64,000 nt of DNA from Peronospora farinosa. Taxonomy: Eukaryota > Oomycota > Peronosporomycetes > Peronosporales > Peronosporaceae. A model generated the notes under the pieces. The model saw only the letters and a program-made list of their open reading frames with translations. It made no database searches and was not told where the DNA came from. Location: assembly GCA_947646735.1 (NCBI GenBank), contig CANTFK010000333.1, positions 62,001 to 126,000 on the forward strand. The letters run 5' to 3'. Within the stretch, counting starts at the first letter, position 1; each line of letters starts with the position of its first letter. The translations under genes and the position numbers were made by a program. Below, in pieces: positions 9,865 to 20,579 of this stretch.

Positions 9865-11424
9865 TTAATCGGCAATCGCCAACACTGGCGATTGCATCAA
9901 GCTTTGCTTGATACGTTCAAAGGAACGCTGACATTCAGCGTTCCAATTCCACTTTACATTTTTCTTGAGTAAACAAGAAAGATGTACTGTCATTTCGGCG
10001 TAATTGCGCGAGTACTTGTGCAAGTACGCCGCTAGCCCAAGAAACTTCCTTAGTCCCTTGACATCGACTGGCACTGGCCAGTCGGTGATCGCCTTGATCT
10101 TTTCTGGATCAGGGCGTACGCCGTTCTTTCCGACGATGCACCCAAGAAGCGGTATTTCGCTAGCTGCGAATATACACTTCTTGAGGTTGGCGCACAACTT
10201 ATGCTCTCGCATAAGTGTAAGAAACTTACGGACGTGGAGTCTATGGACTTCCACGTCTGTTTTCCCGTCCATAGACCGACTATGGACGAACATATCATCG
10301 AAGTAACTCGGTGCGAATTCGCGCACCGGTCTCAATAGATGTGAAACACATCTATTGAATGTGGCTGGTGCATTACTAAGCCCTTGCGGCATCACCAACC
10401 ACTCCCAGAGCATACCACTGGGAGTGCTAACTGCTGTGTACGGGATGTCCCTTTCACGCATTATGATCTGATAGAAACCATCCATCAGATCCATGGACGA
10501 AAAGATGGTGCTCTTAGACATACCATCTATGATTACGTCCTTTCTCGGTATCGGCGTTTGCGCCGGTATCGTTGCAGCGTTCAACTTATTGAACGCGTGT
10601 ACTATCCGCCACCCTCCTGTGGCCTTGCGCACACAGAAGGTCGGAGAGCTGTGAGGTAAAGTTGACTCCCTCACATGGCCCGCTGCTAGGCGATCGGCAA
10701 AGAACTTGTCGATCGCCTCGACCTGTTCCCGAGGCAGTGGCCACTGCTTCATGACACAATATTTTGTGCCAGGAACAAGGTCGATCTCGTGTCGAGTACC
10801 TTTATCCTTAGGTAACTCGCACGGAACGGATTCAGGGAATACATCCTTTAATTCGACCAAATCCTTATACAAAGGATTTGACTTCAGCGAATCCCAGGAT
10901 TGCGATGTATATCGCTCAATCCGAGTCTTCTCATCAAGGACACTCTCGTCCATTGATGAGCTGCTGAGAACCCGTTCGTTCTCGGCAAAAACTGTTGCTG
11001 ACCGAATGTCCGTCATGTACTCGTCCTCTGCGACGAGCACACAGATCTGCTTGACTTTGCCACTACGCAGATCACGCAAGAACCTTTTAGGTTCTAGCGT
11101 AGGCAACTGAGTTATCTCTGAAGGTAACTTCGGAGGCGCGATCAGATCAAGCGTATAAGCGCCTACGTTTGATCCGTCATTAACTAAGACGTTCAACGTC
11201 TCGGTTACTTCCTGGGGACCTATTCCCTCAGTGATTATTTCCTGGGGACTTATTCCCGCAGGCTCGATGGAACCTATTCCATCGAATTCCTCTAGCTGTG
11301 GCTGCGCAACCACAGAGAGATCTTCAGCGCTTAACTCTCCAGTTAATCTAGTTTTACCGTGTTGCCGCTTCTGGGCATCCAATTTACTCTTTGGTACTAG
11401 GCGAGCATTCATGTCCCGGTCCAC
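9865..11424 (-). pseudogene. pol: pol of element B: reverse transcriptase with N-terminal linker
   Basis: 519 open codons. About 110 residues of linker after the protease, with a small repeat (GISPQEIITEGIGPQEV), then the [52 protein letters not shown] and YFDDMFVHS with the paired catalytic Asp. It begins after a stop and has no true ATG, as expected inside a polyprotein. It stops at the TAA before RNase H seen also in A. Confidence 0.9.
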
Positions 11425-11500
11425 TCGACTTATTCGAGTGGTGGACCTTCGGCGTTGCCTGCACAGCCGCCAGCAGCTTGCTCCACAGTGTGACTATCTG

Positions 11501-13216
11501 TCACACTGAGTTCTTGTGCAGTCTTACTAACAACCGGACCACAAGTGAGGCCATCGCAGTACATTCACACGCTTGTGAACGCTCCAAGACGTTCATCAGA
11601 TGGCCATCTGATGAATAAGCGGCAGGCATCTTCACGGTTCGATGCTGCCAGCTGAACCATGGCTCGTACCTTCTGAGCCATGGTAATCCTAGGATGACAT
11701 CAAATTTGTCATCCAGGTCAAGTACGATGAAATCATCATCGTACTTTTTGCCTTCAAGCGTGTAGTGAATTCCCACTACACGTTTCTTTACTGTTACGGA
11801 TACGCCAGTTGCAAAGCGCACCGTCATCCTCGTTGGAGGGGTCTCGCGCTCAACATATTTGAGCCTACGATCATCTAGCGATTGGCGTCGAACAAAGTTG
11901 TTTGAAGCCCCACAATCAACTAGGGCGCGAAGTGACATGTTCTTTGTCACTTCGATCTTCAAGGTGATGAGAGATACCTCATCACTGGGAGCGGCAACAC
12001 ACAGTGACTGTATGTTGGGAGAAACCTTCGTCAAGAGTCCCGCGAACTCTCTTGACGTTGCTGGATCAGTAGGGCGCTCCGCCCCTACTGACCCTGACCG
12101 TTTTTTGATGTTCCACCACGTTGTTGCGATTTCGCAGCAACGGGGGGACCCACGTCTCTGGCCCTTCTTGGCAGACGGTCGATCGTCACTCCCAGTGTTA
12201 CGAGACACTGGGCGTGGGGCACTACACTCATAAGCGTAGTGGCCCAACTTCTGACAGCGATTGCACTTTTGCAATCGCTTGTACCCTGGAGAGCGAGGTC
12301 GCTCGCTCTCTACATAGGAGAGGTCCATTGGTTCTGGACCTCCGCCCTCCTGTCGTCTCGGTGGACGATAGGACCACGAGTGGACGTGAGCCTGTTGCAG
12401 GCTAAAGTCCTCCTGTTCCGCTGCAGAGATCGCTTGGTCCAGCAATTCTAGTTCCAAGCGGAACAGGTGGGTCTTGACAGGACCATTTGTCAGACCCTTG
12501 ATGAACACAGTAACCTGCGTGTGTTCATCTATTGGGTTCAGTACGATACAGCTAACGAGGTATCGTACGTGTTGGGCGTAAGCGTGTATATCACGCTTAC
12601 CCTGTTTCAAACCCAGGAGCTCAGCCCGAGCCCTGAATTCGGCGCGAGGCGGTTCAAACGTGTGTTTGAGCCGCGCCTTGAAGACGTCATACGTTGGGAA
12701 AACGTATGGGTCGTGCAGTTTGAGCCCTAAGGCCCAAGCTTTGGCACGTCCTGCCAAGTTCGACATGGCGAACTTGACCTTCATCGCATCGTCATCGATG
12801 CGACGAGCCTCAATGGCATCGTCGAGCTCGACGAACCATCTCAACAAGGAGTCGCTTTCGACTGCCTTGTACTTGGAGACATCAATCTTCAAGGACTCGG
12901 GTCGACGTGTATACGCGGACCCGGCAGCAACAGCACTAGCCTGCTGTTGTCTCAACAGTTCAGACTGTTGAGCACCCTGCTGCATCAACAAGTCAGCTTG
13001 TTGAGCGCCTTGTTCTCTCAACAGTTCAACCTGTTGAGAACCTTGCTCCTCTAGCAAGGTGAGTTTCTTTACAAATTCATCAAGTTCATGTTGTATGAAC
13101 TTAAAGATGGTTGCATGTTGGTCGTCTCCGCTAAGAGAGAGCAACATGGCACCAACGGCAGGGTTGCCGATGGTTTCAGCCATACGCTGAACCGCATTCC
13201 ATTCGAGGTCACTCAA
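11501..13216 (-). pseudogene. gag: gag and protease of element B
   Basis: 571 open codons. The capsid-like region (KAWALGLKLHDPYVFPTYDVFK, AELLGLKQGKRDIHAYAQ) is followed by a CCHC zinc knuckle CNRCQKLGHYAYEC for RNA binding. The aspartic protease (ALVDCGASNNFV, DVILGLPWL) keeps the catalytic Asp but has Cys for the usual Ser. Residues about 52-95 are a Gln-rich repeat. No in-frame ATG lies at the start; an ATG at 13253 is in another frame, so the N-terminus may be frameshifted. It ends at TGA 11501-11503, cutting gag-protease from pol. Confidence 0.87.
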
Positions 13217-13304
13217 AGGCGGAAATCATCACGCGTTGCGTGATGACGTTCATCACCCGCTGATTCCATAGCGGATGGTGCGGTGGTCGCTGAACGGACC
13301 ACGA

Positions 13305-13314
13305 AGTGCTACCA
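13305..13314 (-). promoter_or_regulatory. Primer binding site of element B
   Basis: TGGTAGCACT on the minus strand, two bases inside the 5' LTR. It would pair with a tRNA ending AGTGCTACCA. The same ten bases occur in C, D, D2, F and G. Confidence 0.85.
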
Positions 13315-13316
13315 GG

Positions 13317-13774
13317 TGTAATGGGGCACCCTCCGACTATACTGATTACAGTATAGTCTACTTTCACTGATTACAGTGAAAGCAGATGCCTCAAAACCTC
13401 ACGTACACGTGAGCAGAGGAAGCTTATCAACTAAACAAACACTTAGTTGAGAGGGAAAAGAAAACTGTATTTAATATAGTTAACTATCTTAATAAAACTA
13501 ATCTGTTATAACCTATGTTAACTATATTAAACTACTACTATGTATGTTGACAACTTGCCCTCCACTCATTGCGCGCGTCCATCGGTCATTGGTCAGCGCG
13601 TTGATTAATATGATGGCCCATATCAACCAATGAGAGGGCATCTCCAACTTCAAAGAGATTTAGGAACAATATTATATGAAAATATAATATTGTAGAATAT
13701 TATTAGTTATAATAATATTTTTATTGACACTTCATATAAGTGTCAATATTATGTAACGGGCTCACCCCGTTACA
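13317..13774 (-). repeat. 5' LTR of element B (458 bp)
   Basis: Promoter-bearing LTR. Perfect hairpins at 13335-13358 (10-bp stem) and 13361-13382 (9-bp stem) share the loop context CTGATTACAG. Another lies at the terminus, 13752-13774. AT-rich palindromic blocks occupy about 13668-13735. Confidence 0.95.
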
Positions 13775-13779
13775 ACAAG
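13775..13779. repeat. Target site duplication of element B, right copy
   Basis: ACAAG directly after the 5' LTR; the partner is at 5649-5653. Confidence 0.92.
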
Positions 13780-14149
13780 AGAACAAGTCAGAACGACTTG
13801 CGATCTTAAACTCAAAATGAGAACTGATTTTATTTATGCATTAAGATGTTAGGAATAGTCCTACTCTAAGTACCCTACACTAGATTAATTACTATAATAG
13901 TAATTATAATATGCAGACTTTGCTATTGGACGACGTATCGTCTAAACATCTGTGTATGATGTACTTAGTACGGGTTATCGATTATCGAATCCTAATAGAT
14001 ACGATACGGTATTAATAAATACCGTATCTTTAACGCTTATACTTAATACCTTTCGAAAGAGAAGTATCAAAATGCATTATATGCAATAAAAGGAAACTTC
14101 AACCGTAAGCTTTCGGAATGTTGTTACAACCGACGTGTACCCCGTAATA
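13780..14149 (-). repeat. 3' LTR of element C, part right of insertion B
   Basis: Matches 20847-21218. A purine tract (minus strand GTGGGGGAGAG) abuts it at 14150-14160. Confidence 0.88.
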
Positions 14150-14259
14150 CTCTCCCCCACCAAACTGACGTTCCCATAGAATGTCATTCGACATCTTTCC
14201 TCTTTGAGGTAGTGCTTTAGCGAACGTTAAATCCTTACGGTTTGTTCACGGCACATAAC

Positions 14260-15210
14260 ATGACGCCTTCTGGCAAAGAGTCACAGACTCTACGGGACCT
14301 CATTGAAGGCGACCTTAACGAAGCGGTTGATTATTTTCGAAATTGACACCGTCTTTGTGGGACCCGATGGGTCCCCTTTAAACATCCTTACAGTGAAGAT
14401 GACATTAGTCATGCACCGAATTCGTTCCCTAAACGCGGTGCTGCAGATGCGCTAACAGCGTTACGAGACCCGCCTGACGTATCTTCAACAGCGACGGTTA
14501 CTAACCTAATCGACGAGCAGCAGCAGCAGACCATCGACCAAGAGGAAGGCGCCAAGTGCCGGACGAAGAATATGGCTAGGCTTCAGGGCCAGGTTCAAAC
14601 CACCTACGGTGGAAGAACGCCCTTAGGAGGCATCTGGGCATTCCCTTTCTGGCTGGGCCATTGGTCCTGAGGCCACTTCGCCTGAGGATGTCGCTTCGCG
14701 AACGACCCTTCGACAAAGTTATCTGGAACCCTACATCGCCACGCAAAGCCAATACTTGGCACGCCTCACTAGGAAAGTGCGCGGTGCACCAGTCCCTCCT
14801 TCAAAGGGTGTTCTCATCCTTCTATTCGCGGGAGAAACCGAGGAGGAAGAGGATACGGCTTTTAGCCGCTGGGCGCACTATGCGACGCTTAAGCAGCATG
14901 TGGGCTTTACGAGCAAGTGCTGACATAGCAGATATTCGTCTCGAACAAAAAATGCGTTACGATTACGCTAAACAGCAGGCCCGAGGAAGTTAAAGTCTCA
15001 ACAAACGCAATATGCGTCTGCTACACAGCACTACAGAGTTTCGGCTACACCTGTAGCCTCGAGTTCCCGACAAGCTGAGGCCGTTAGCATGCTTATCATC
15101 ACTACTACTGGTGAGAAGCGAAATAGCCAACAGGTTGGCCCTGAGTACGACGTTCAAAACCGTCCACGGCGTACAGGCAATCTTGCCGCAGGGGACCTCG
15201 TATTCTCGTG
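14260..15210 (+). pseudogene. Degenerate antisense ORF (aORF) of element C
   Basis: Plus-strand reading opposite to C's pol, in the same place as the A/B aORF. ATG at 14260 lies 111 bp from the 3' LTR and opens 28 codons (TPSGKESQTLRDLIEGDL). Open stretches in shifting frames follow: 14371-14669 (Gln-rich, IDEQQQQTIDQEEG), about 14668-14925 (EEEDTAFSRWAHYATLKQHV), and a charged helix near 14930-14990 (RLEQKMRYDYAKQQARG). Stops and frame changes show decay. No known family. Confidence 0.55.
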
Positions 15211-15240
15211 AGCTCTACGACTCGGGGTATCCCCGCCACT

Positions 15241-15699
15241 TCACCAGATATTGGTTTTGACCATGGCAGCGGCGTTTCTGCAGTAGACGTTCCACATGGA
15301 ACTAAAGGTTCCCCTGCTCATCGAGCAATGCCGAAGGAGGACGGTGTATCGGTACAAGCTCATGCAGAGATTATTAAGAGGTGAAGTGTCTTCGTAACAC
15401 TGTGCAGTAGATGTATACTCGCCTCGAGTCAATGGAGAAGGGTCGGACCCGAGTGGAGAGGCAGCTTGACCTCTTGGTCCAAATGATACGTCCTGTGACA
15501 GTGTCGATGAGCTCGGCGCGAGACCCTTAGTATTCATTTGGGACGGATCCCGATACGGCTTCAGCATGCTAACACGGAACACGGGGTGGGTACGCAATTT
15601 GAGCGACAGATTAAGCGCATACGCTAAGCCTTTAGTGGCCACGACCGTAAAGGGTCCGATGACGCGCGGACAAAATTTTGTCTTAAGGACAGCAGACAC
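15241..15699 (-). pseudogene. pol: pol of element C: C-terminal module
   Basis: Reads FCPRVIGPFTVVATKGLAYA and LRTHPVFRVSMLKPYRD, the GPY/F-type module after integrase, then a low-complexity tail. It diverges strongly from A/B. Confidence 0.78.
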
Positions 15700-15748
15700 T
15701 ACTTTCGTAGGTAGGTTCTTAGCATTTAGTAAGACTTACTCTCCGACT

Positions 15749-16581
15749 TCATAATAATCTGCCTTTAGCATTCGCATATTCTTTTTGTTTGTCTTGGCTA
15801 TCAGCCATTGCGTCTTGCACATGTCGTAAGACATTTAGTCGCGTTGCGAGAAACGTATTCATCTGTTTCTTAACAGTATTATAGATGACATCAGCAAGCC
15901 GATCGGCAGCCTCTCCCCCACCAAGCCCTGAACCACTCGGTGGTAGCGTTAAAGGAATGCGTGGGTGTGTGAGACCATTTACATAGAACGGAGTGTAGCC
16001 GGTAGAGGCGTGCACGGAGTTATTGAATGCAAACTCAACTACAGGGAGCATAGCGCTCCATCGCTAAGGCTTTTCATCACAAACACTACGGAGGATATTT
16101 TCAAAAACGCAATTTACGCGTTTGGTTTGACCATCGGTCTGCGGATGATCCGCTGTGGACATGTCCAAACGGGTGCCCAGCACCTAAAAAGACGTATTTC
16201 CAAAATTTGCTCGTAACACGAGGATCACGATCAGAAACAATACCCAGTGGGAATAGGCAAACTAGCCAGCGGCGCTGCCGAATAGGGCGAGGATTCCACC
16301 CGTTGACACGTTTCACACGTACGCACATACGTGATTACCCATTTATATTATTTGGACCACCAATAACTTTGGCATACTGCCCCATAGGTCTTTTCACGAC
16401 CCAAATGACCACCGATGGCGGTGTCATACTCCTCATAGAGGATACGATACTTCAGGTCCTCGTTATAAGGAACCACAATACGCGGAGGATCCGCCACATC
16501 TGTAAAATAGTACAACAGCCCCTGATCTATAGAATATCGATGGAGGCTCGCACGCAATCGTGCCGACATTATAATGTCCAA
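15749..16581 (-). pseudogene. pol: pol of element C: integrase
   Basis: Pieces in different frames. 16348-16581 has the zinc-domain start (AIGGHLGREKTYGAV). 16101-16328 has IVSDRDPRVTSKFW with a catalytic Asp, and a following stretch resembling the DGQT motif is shifted. 15749-16051 has VEFAFNNSVHASTGYTPFYV. Clearly dead. Confidence 0.82.
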
Positions 16582-16647
16582 GCCTATACACTCATCACTG
16601 CCAAGAGCATGTAGGATGGCTATACTATGATCATCTTTAGCATACGC

Positions 16648-17200
16648 CTATCGAATGAGGTCGGTGATCGAAGACGACAACGTCGTAACATGAGCAAGCT
16701 CATAGTCAGGTCTGCGTGACAACGCATCAGCCGAAGCGTTTTGCTTGCCCGGCTTATATGTCACCTCGAAATTATGTTCGACAAAGAATGACAGCCATCT
16801 GTCCATTCGCTGCGAGAGATGCGGCGACTGAGTCGAAGTGAGTAAAGACGCATGATCGGTATAGATCACAAAAAGCTTCGAGCCTAGCAGATAAACTTTA
16901 AATTTGACCAGGGCATAATTCATTGCAAGCAGCTCCTTATCATGAGCTGAATAGTACTTCTCTGCAGATTTTAGCTGGCGAGATTTGAAGGCACACACCC
17001 ACGACCTTGATCATCTGTTTGTAACAGAGCACTGACAATGGCAAATTCCGACGCGTCACACACGATGCTAAACGGTCGGTCAGGATCCGGCAAAGCCAAA
17101 ATGGGAGCATGAAGAAGGCTAGCCTTCACTTCTTGAAGAGCATTCTGATGTTCGGCCTGCCAACACCATTCTACATCATTTTAAAGGAGATTAGATAATG
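16648..17200 (-). pseudogene. pol: pol of element C: RNase H
   Basis: KELLAMNYALVKFKVYLL, YTDHASL and an intact tail motif ADALSRRPDYE lie at 16648-16998. The first motif (FSIVCDASEFAI-like) is upstream at about 17040-17080 in another frame. Confidence 0.82.
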
Positions 17201-17372
17201 GGCGAGCCACATCAGCTTAATTCTCGCTGTACTTATGTAAGTAATTGGCAAGGCCAAGCCATTTACGCAAGTCCTTCTGATACTGTGGAACAAGCCAATC
17301 GACTATGGCTTTGACCTTAGCGGGATCCGCTCTTAGGCCTCGCTTCTCAATAAAGCACCCTAGAAAGGGAAT

Positions 17373-18443
17373 TTATTTGGCCCCGAAGATGCACTTAGAG
17401 GCATTAGCATATAGATTATTAGTGCGCATGCACTCGAGCACAGCTCGTAAATGAACAATATGGTTCTCGGTATTCGACCGCCCATGTTCAGCACGACTAT
17501 GGGCAAAAATGTCATTAAAGTACGTCTGTGCATAATTTCGATGGGGTCGAAACAATTGCGTCACCAAAAGGTTAAACGTAGCCGAAGCATTCGATAGCCC
17601 CTGGGGCATCACCAACCACTCCCAGAGCATACCGCTCGGAGTACTAACAGCAGTGAGCTGAATATCGCTAGCTCGCATGAGCAATTGGTAATAACCATCG
17701 ACTAAGTCGAGCGCACTGTACATGATAGAACCGACCATATTGTTCTGAAGAACATCCTTTCTAGGTATTGGCGTCTGTGTAGATATAGTGGCTGCATTGA
17801 GCTTATTATAAGCATGAACGATACGCCATTTACCATTCGGTTTCTTAACATAGAAAGTGGGTGTCGAGTGCGTAGATTTGCTCTCGCGCACCATACCCGC
17901 TGCGTGCTTTGCACGAAAGAACTCGTCAATGACGTCACACTGTTCTTTGGGTAAAGGCCACTGCCGTGTTACGCAGTATTTGGTTCCAGGAACCAAGTCA
18001 ATCTCATGACATACACCTCTATCAGGAGGTAGAACCGACGGTGGATCGTGACACACCACGTCCTGGGATTCCTTTACCAAAGAATAGTAGGGATCTGAAG
18101 GGTTTTTCAAAATAGATGCTCCACTACGTGCACTTAGTGCCGCCTTTGTATCTTCAAGGACTGTCTCATCGACAAGCGAGGATGAGTTCAGCTTGAGGTT
18201 AGGTCGAATGACCACCATATCGGATAAATCACCAGCCTTCAAGGCTTGATGAAATTTATCCACAGACATTTCGTCTAGATCTAAGAGAGCATTTAATGAT
18301 GGGAGGGTCTCAAGGTCAACCTCACCATCTACGTCACCTGTCACTCCGTTGACCAGGGTGTACAATTGGTCACTGACATCATTACGTGATAAAACAGACG
18401 CTTTGCGTCTCGCAGCCGCCATCTGGCGACGCTGCCGTCTCAT
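17373..18443 (-). pseudogene. pol: pol of element C: reverse transcriptase with altered active site
   Basis: Linker, then [53 protein letters not shown] (first catalytic Asp) and [14 protein letters not shown]. The paired-Asp motif reads YFNDIFAHS, so the first Asp of the pair is Asn, which would abolish polymerisation. The frame ends at 17373 before the connection region. Confidence 0.88.
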
Positions 18444-19431
18444 TGACGAGACCGTACCTTTTTAAAGTACTTGTGGTACCATCATGCCCAAGGCCAACAG
18501 ACTTCTTGACCTTAACCCGCCCTATGCGAAAGCCGATGTCAGTATTGACATCCAGTGAGTCACTAGTACCAGTGACTTCACTAACAAGGTCATTGACCTT
18601 CACTTGCTCTATACGAGAGCCGATGTCATTACCGACATCCAGTGAATCGCATTTACAGCCAATATCACTAACAAGGTCATCGACCTTCACTTGCTCTATA
18701 CGAGAGCCGATGTCATTACCGACATCCAGTGAATCGCATTTACAGCCAATATCACTAACAAGGTCATCGACCTTTACTTGCTCTATACGATAGCCGATGT
18801 CATTACCGACATCCAGTGTCTCAATATTACTATGAGTATCACTCAACGAAGTACGTGCCGTTCCACTAGGTGTCACTGAGCTCTGCTCGACACTATTATT
18901 GTTGACATCGGAGTTTATCAACTCAGACACTATAACGTCCAACACACTCACTGACTCAGTTAATGGGTCGCGCCAATAGCACTTTTGTTTCCTAGCAAAG
19001 GTGGGTTCATGACTCTCCAAAGCTTCGCTAGGAACATTGCGCGTTGCGCCTAAAGTCTTGGATCTCCTATCGATCCACGGCTCATGGCTTTCCAGCCAGG
19101 ACATAGCGAGAATGAGATCGTATCTCGAGTCCAGATCTAGGACAAGACAGCGTTCAACGCTATTGAAGTCTAAAAATTTCACACCTAAGTTCAACGGAGC
19201 TTTAGGAACGGTGACACGTACACCTGTCGCGAGACGTACGGTTATACTGTCACCCTCTTGCGCTTCCAGCGCCTCAGCATACAGCTGACTCCCCTCAAGG
19301 GAGCGACGTCGGACATAATTCCCTGACGCCCCTGAGTCAATTAAAATTGACCAGGGTTTCTCAAAACCCTTAACGGTTGCCGACACAACCAACAAGCCTG
19401 GCTTGTAATTTTGTTCTATGGGAGCATCCAC
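18382..19431 (-). pseudogene. Protease of element C with a repeat-bearing tail
   Basis: Retropepsin-type aspartic protease: ILIDSGASGNYVRRRSL with the catalytic triplet and DLILAMSWLESHEPW near the flap end. The protease part looks intact. The tail carries four 29-aa repeats (listed separately). It overlaps the RT frame by 62 bp. Confidence 0.85.
18497..18840 (-). repeat. Four 87-bp coding tandem repeats (29 aa) in element C
   Basis: The period is exact: CGANAGCCGA recurs at 18527, 18614, 18701 and 18788. The unit is a multiple of three and keeps the frame. The peptide contains DVGNDIGSRIEQVKVDDLVS. Outer units are diverged, inner ones almost identical. Confidence 0.92.
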
Positions 19432-19477
19432 AGAACCACCTGGGGCTAAGCCCTGTTTACCTTTACCTCCTAAAGAT

Positions 19478-20527
19478 TCAACAGAACTTAGTTCTTTCCC
19501 AGTAGGGCGCCCCGCGCCTACTGGGAGTCGACATTTTCCCCTGCGGTGCTCGCCTTTTGGCTAGGAGCAGGGCTTCGGCTTTGCCGATTTGAACGTTGCT
19601 TTCGCAACGGACAGCTAGAGCGGAGATGCCTAGTGCTTCCGCACATGTAACATCTACGGATGCTACCTTGCTGCTCAGCAGCTTGAAGCTCAGCTTCTTC
19701 AGCATGGCTGAGGTCCATGGGTTCCGCCCTATTAGAGGTATTTGATTGATACCAGGGCAGACCATATCGAGCAGATTTAAAATTAAATTCAGCGTTGAAT
19801 GCTACGCTTACTGCCTCCTCAAAAGTTGAAGGCTGGACACGGAAAACTTCCGTCCTGGCGACCCCAGTGCGAAGTCCTTCCATAAAAATGGTTACTCGGA
19901 CTTCCTCTGCCAGTGGGTCCTGCTGCATAGTAGCAATGAGAGTTCTCAACTCTTGGACATAGTACGACAATTCCTTCTTACCCTGTCGGGTAGCTAAGAA
20001 GCGTGAGCGCACACGATAAGCCTGATTAGGCGGTGCAAACACACAAGTTAATTGTTTTTGAAGCAGTCTCCCATGTGGGGAATGCAGCATTTACAGAGAC
20101 ACCGCTCGTTAGAGCCCACTCTCTAGCTCTTCCACCGAGCTTAGAAATGGCCAAGCCAACTCGTTGCTTATCGAGATGCAAGCATGGTGGCATCCATTGC
20201 CATTTCAACTTCTTGGATACAGAGGAGAAGATTTTCTCCCTCCTTCCCCTCAAAGGTTTTCACGTTTAAAACGATTGGTCGAGCCTTTGGCTCTGCATCG
20301 GGCACAGGTACCGGGATATAATGCGTAGGCGCAGCTGATGCTGCCTGGTAGTGAACCTTCCCGAATAACGTTGCTTCATAACGCATAAAGGCCTCAAGGC
20401 GAGCATTAAGGACCTCCGGGCCTTGGGCAAAAAGGGCCTCGATTTGATCGGGACCAACGAACACAGATAATTTATCTAGTTCGAGTCGTTGCGCTTCAGA
20501 AAGGTGATTTAGATTCTCCGTCCTCAC
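19478..20527 (-). pseudogene. gag: gag of element C
   Basis: Two frames, 20168-20527 (N-terminus, [16 protein letters not shown]) and 19518-20090 (capsid C-terminus, RVRSRFLATRQGKKELSYYV, FMEGLRTGVARTEVFR), with a CCHC knuckle CYMCGSTRHLRSSC. A frameshift lies between 20090 and 20168. The gene starts 53 bp inside the 5' LTR. Confidence 0.82.
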
Positions 20528-20567
20528 AGAGGGTCAGTCTTAAGACTCAGGTGTAGGATTGACTACA

Positions 20568-20577
20568 AGTGCTACCA
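20568..20577 (-). promoter_or_regulatory. Primer binding site of element C
   Basis: TGGTAGCACT on the minus strand, two bases inside the 5' LTR, identical to that of B. Confidence 0.83.
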
Positions 20578-20579
20578 AG

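Larger units (their letters stand above)
1..11143. repeat. Inverted repeat formed by elements A and B, arms of about 5.5 kb or more
   Basis: 1-5493 and 5654-11143 are near-identical reverse complements around a 160-bp spacer. Most long frames recur unchanged on the other strand. Arm length is limited by the window edge. Confidence 0.95.
5654..13774 (-). mobile_element. Element B: complete Ty3/Gypsy retrotransposon, same family as A
   Basis: Minus-strand element of 8121 bp: 5' LTR 13317-13774, primer site, gag-protease, RT, RNase H, integrase, antisense ORF, polypurine tract (6111-6121) and 3' LTR 5654-6110. ACAAG flanks both sides (5649-5653, 13775-13779), and the uninterrupted site in the C 5' LTR has one ACAAG, proving transposition. 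The two LTRs differ at about a dozen of 457 positions by eye, so the insertion is not very recent. gag and pol are interrupted. Confidence 0.96.

Noticed and set aside
10706..11110. 134-codon plus-strand frame in B pol
   Set aside because: Shadow of the RT N-terminal linker on the other strand.
18530..18830. Possible CRISPR array because of regular repeats
   Set aside because: Repeats are contiguous 87-bp coding units without spacers.
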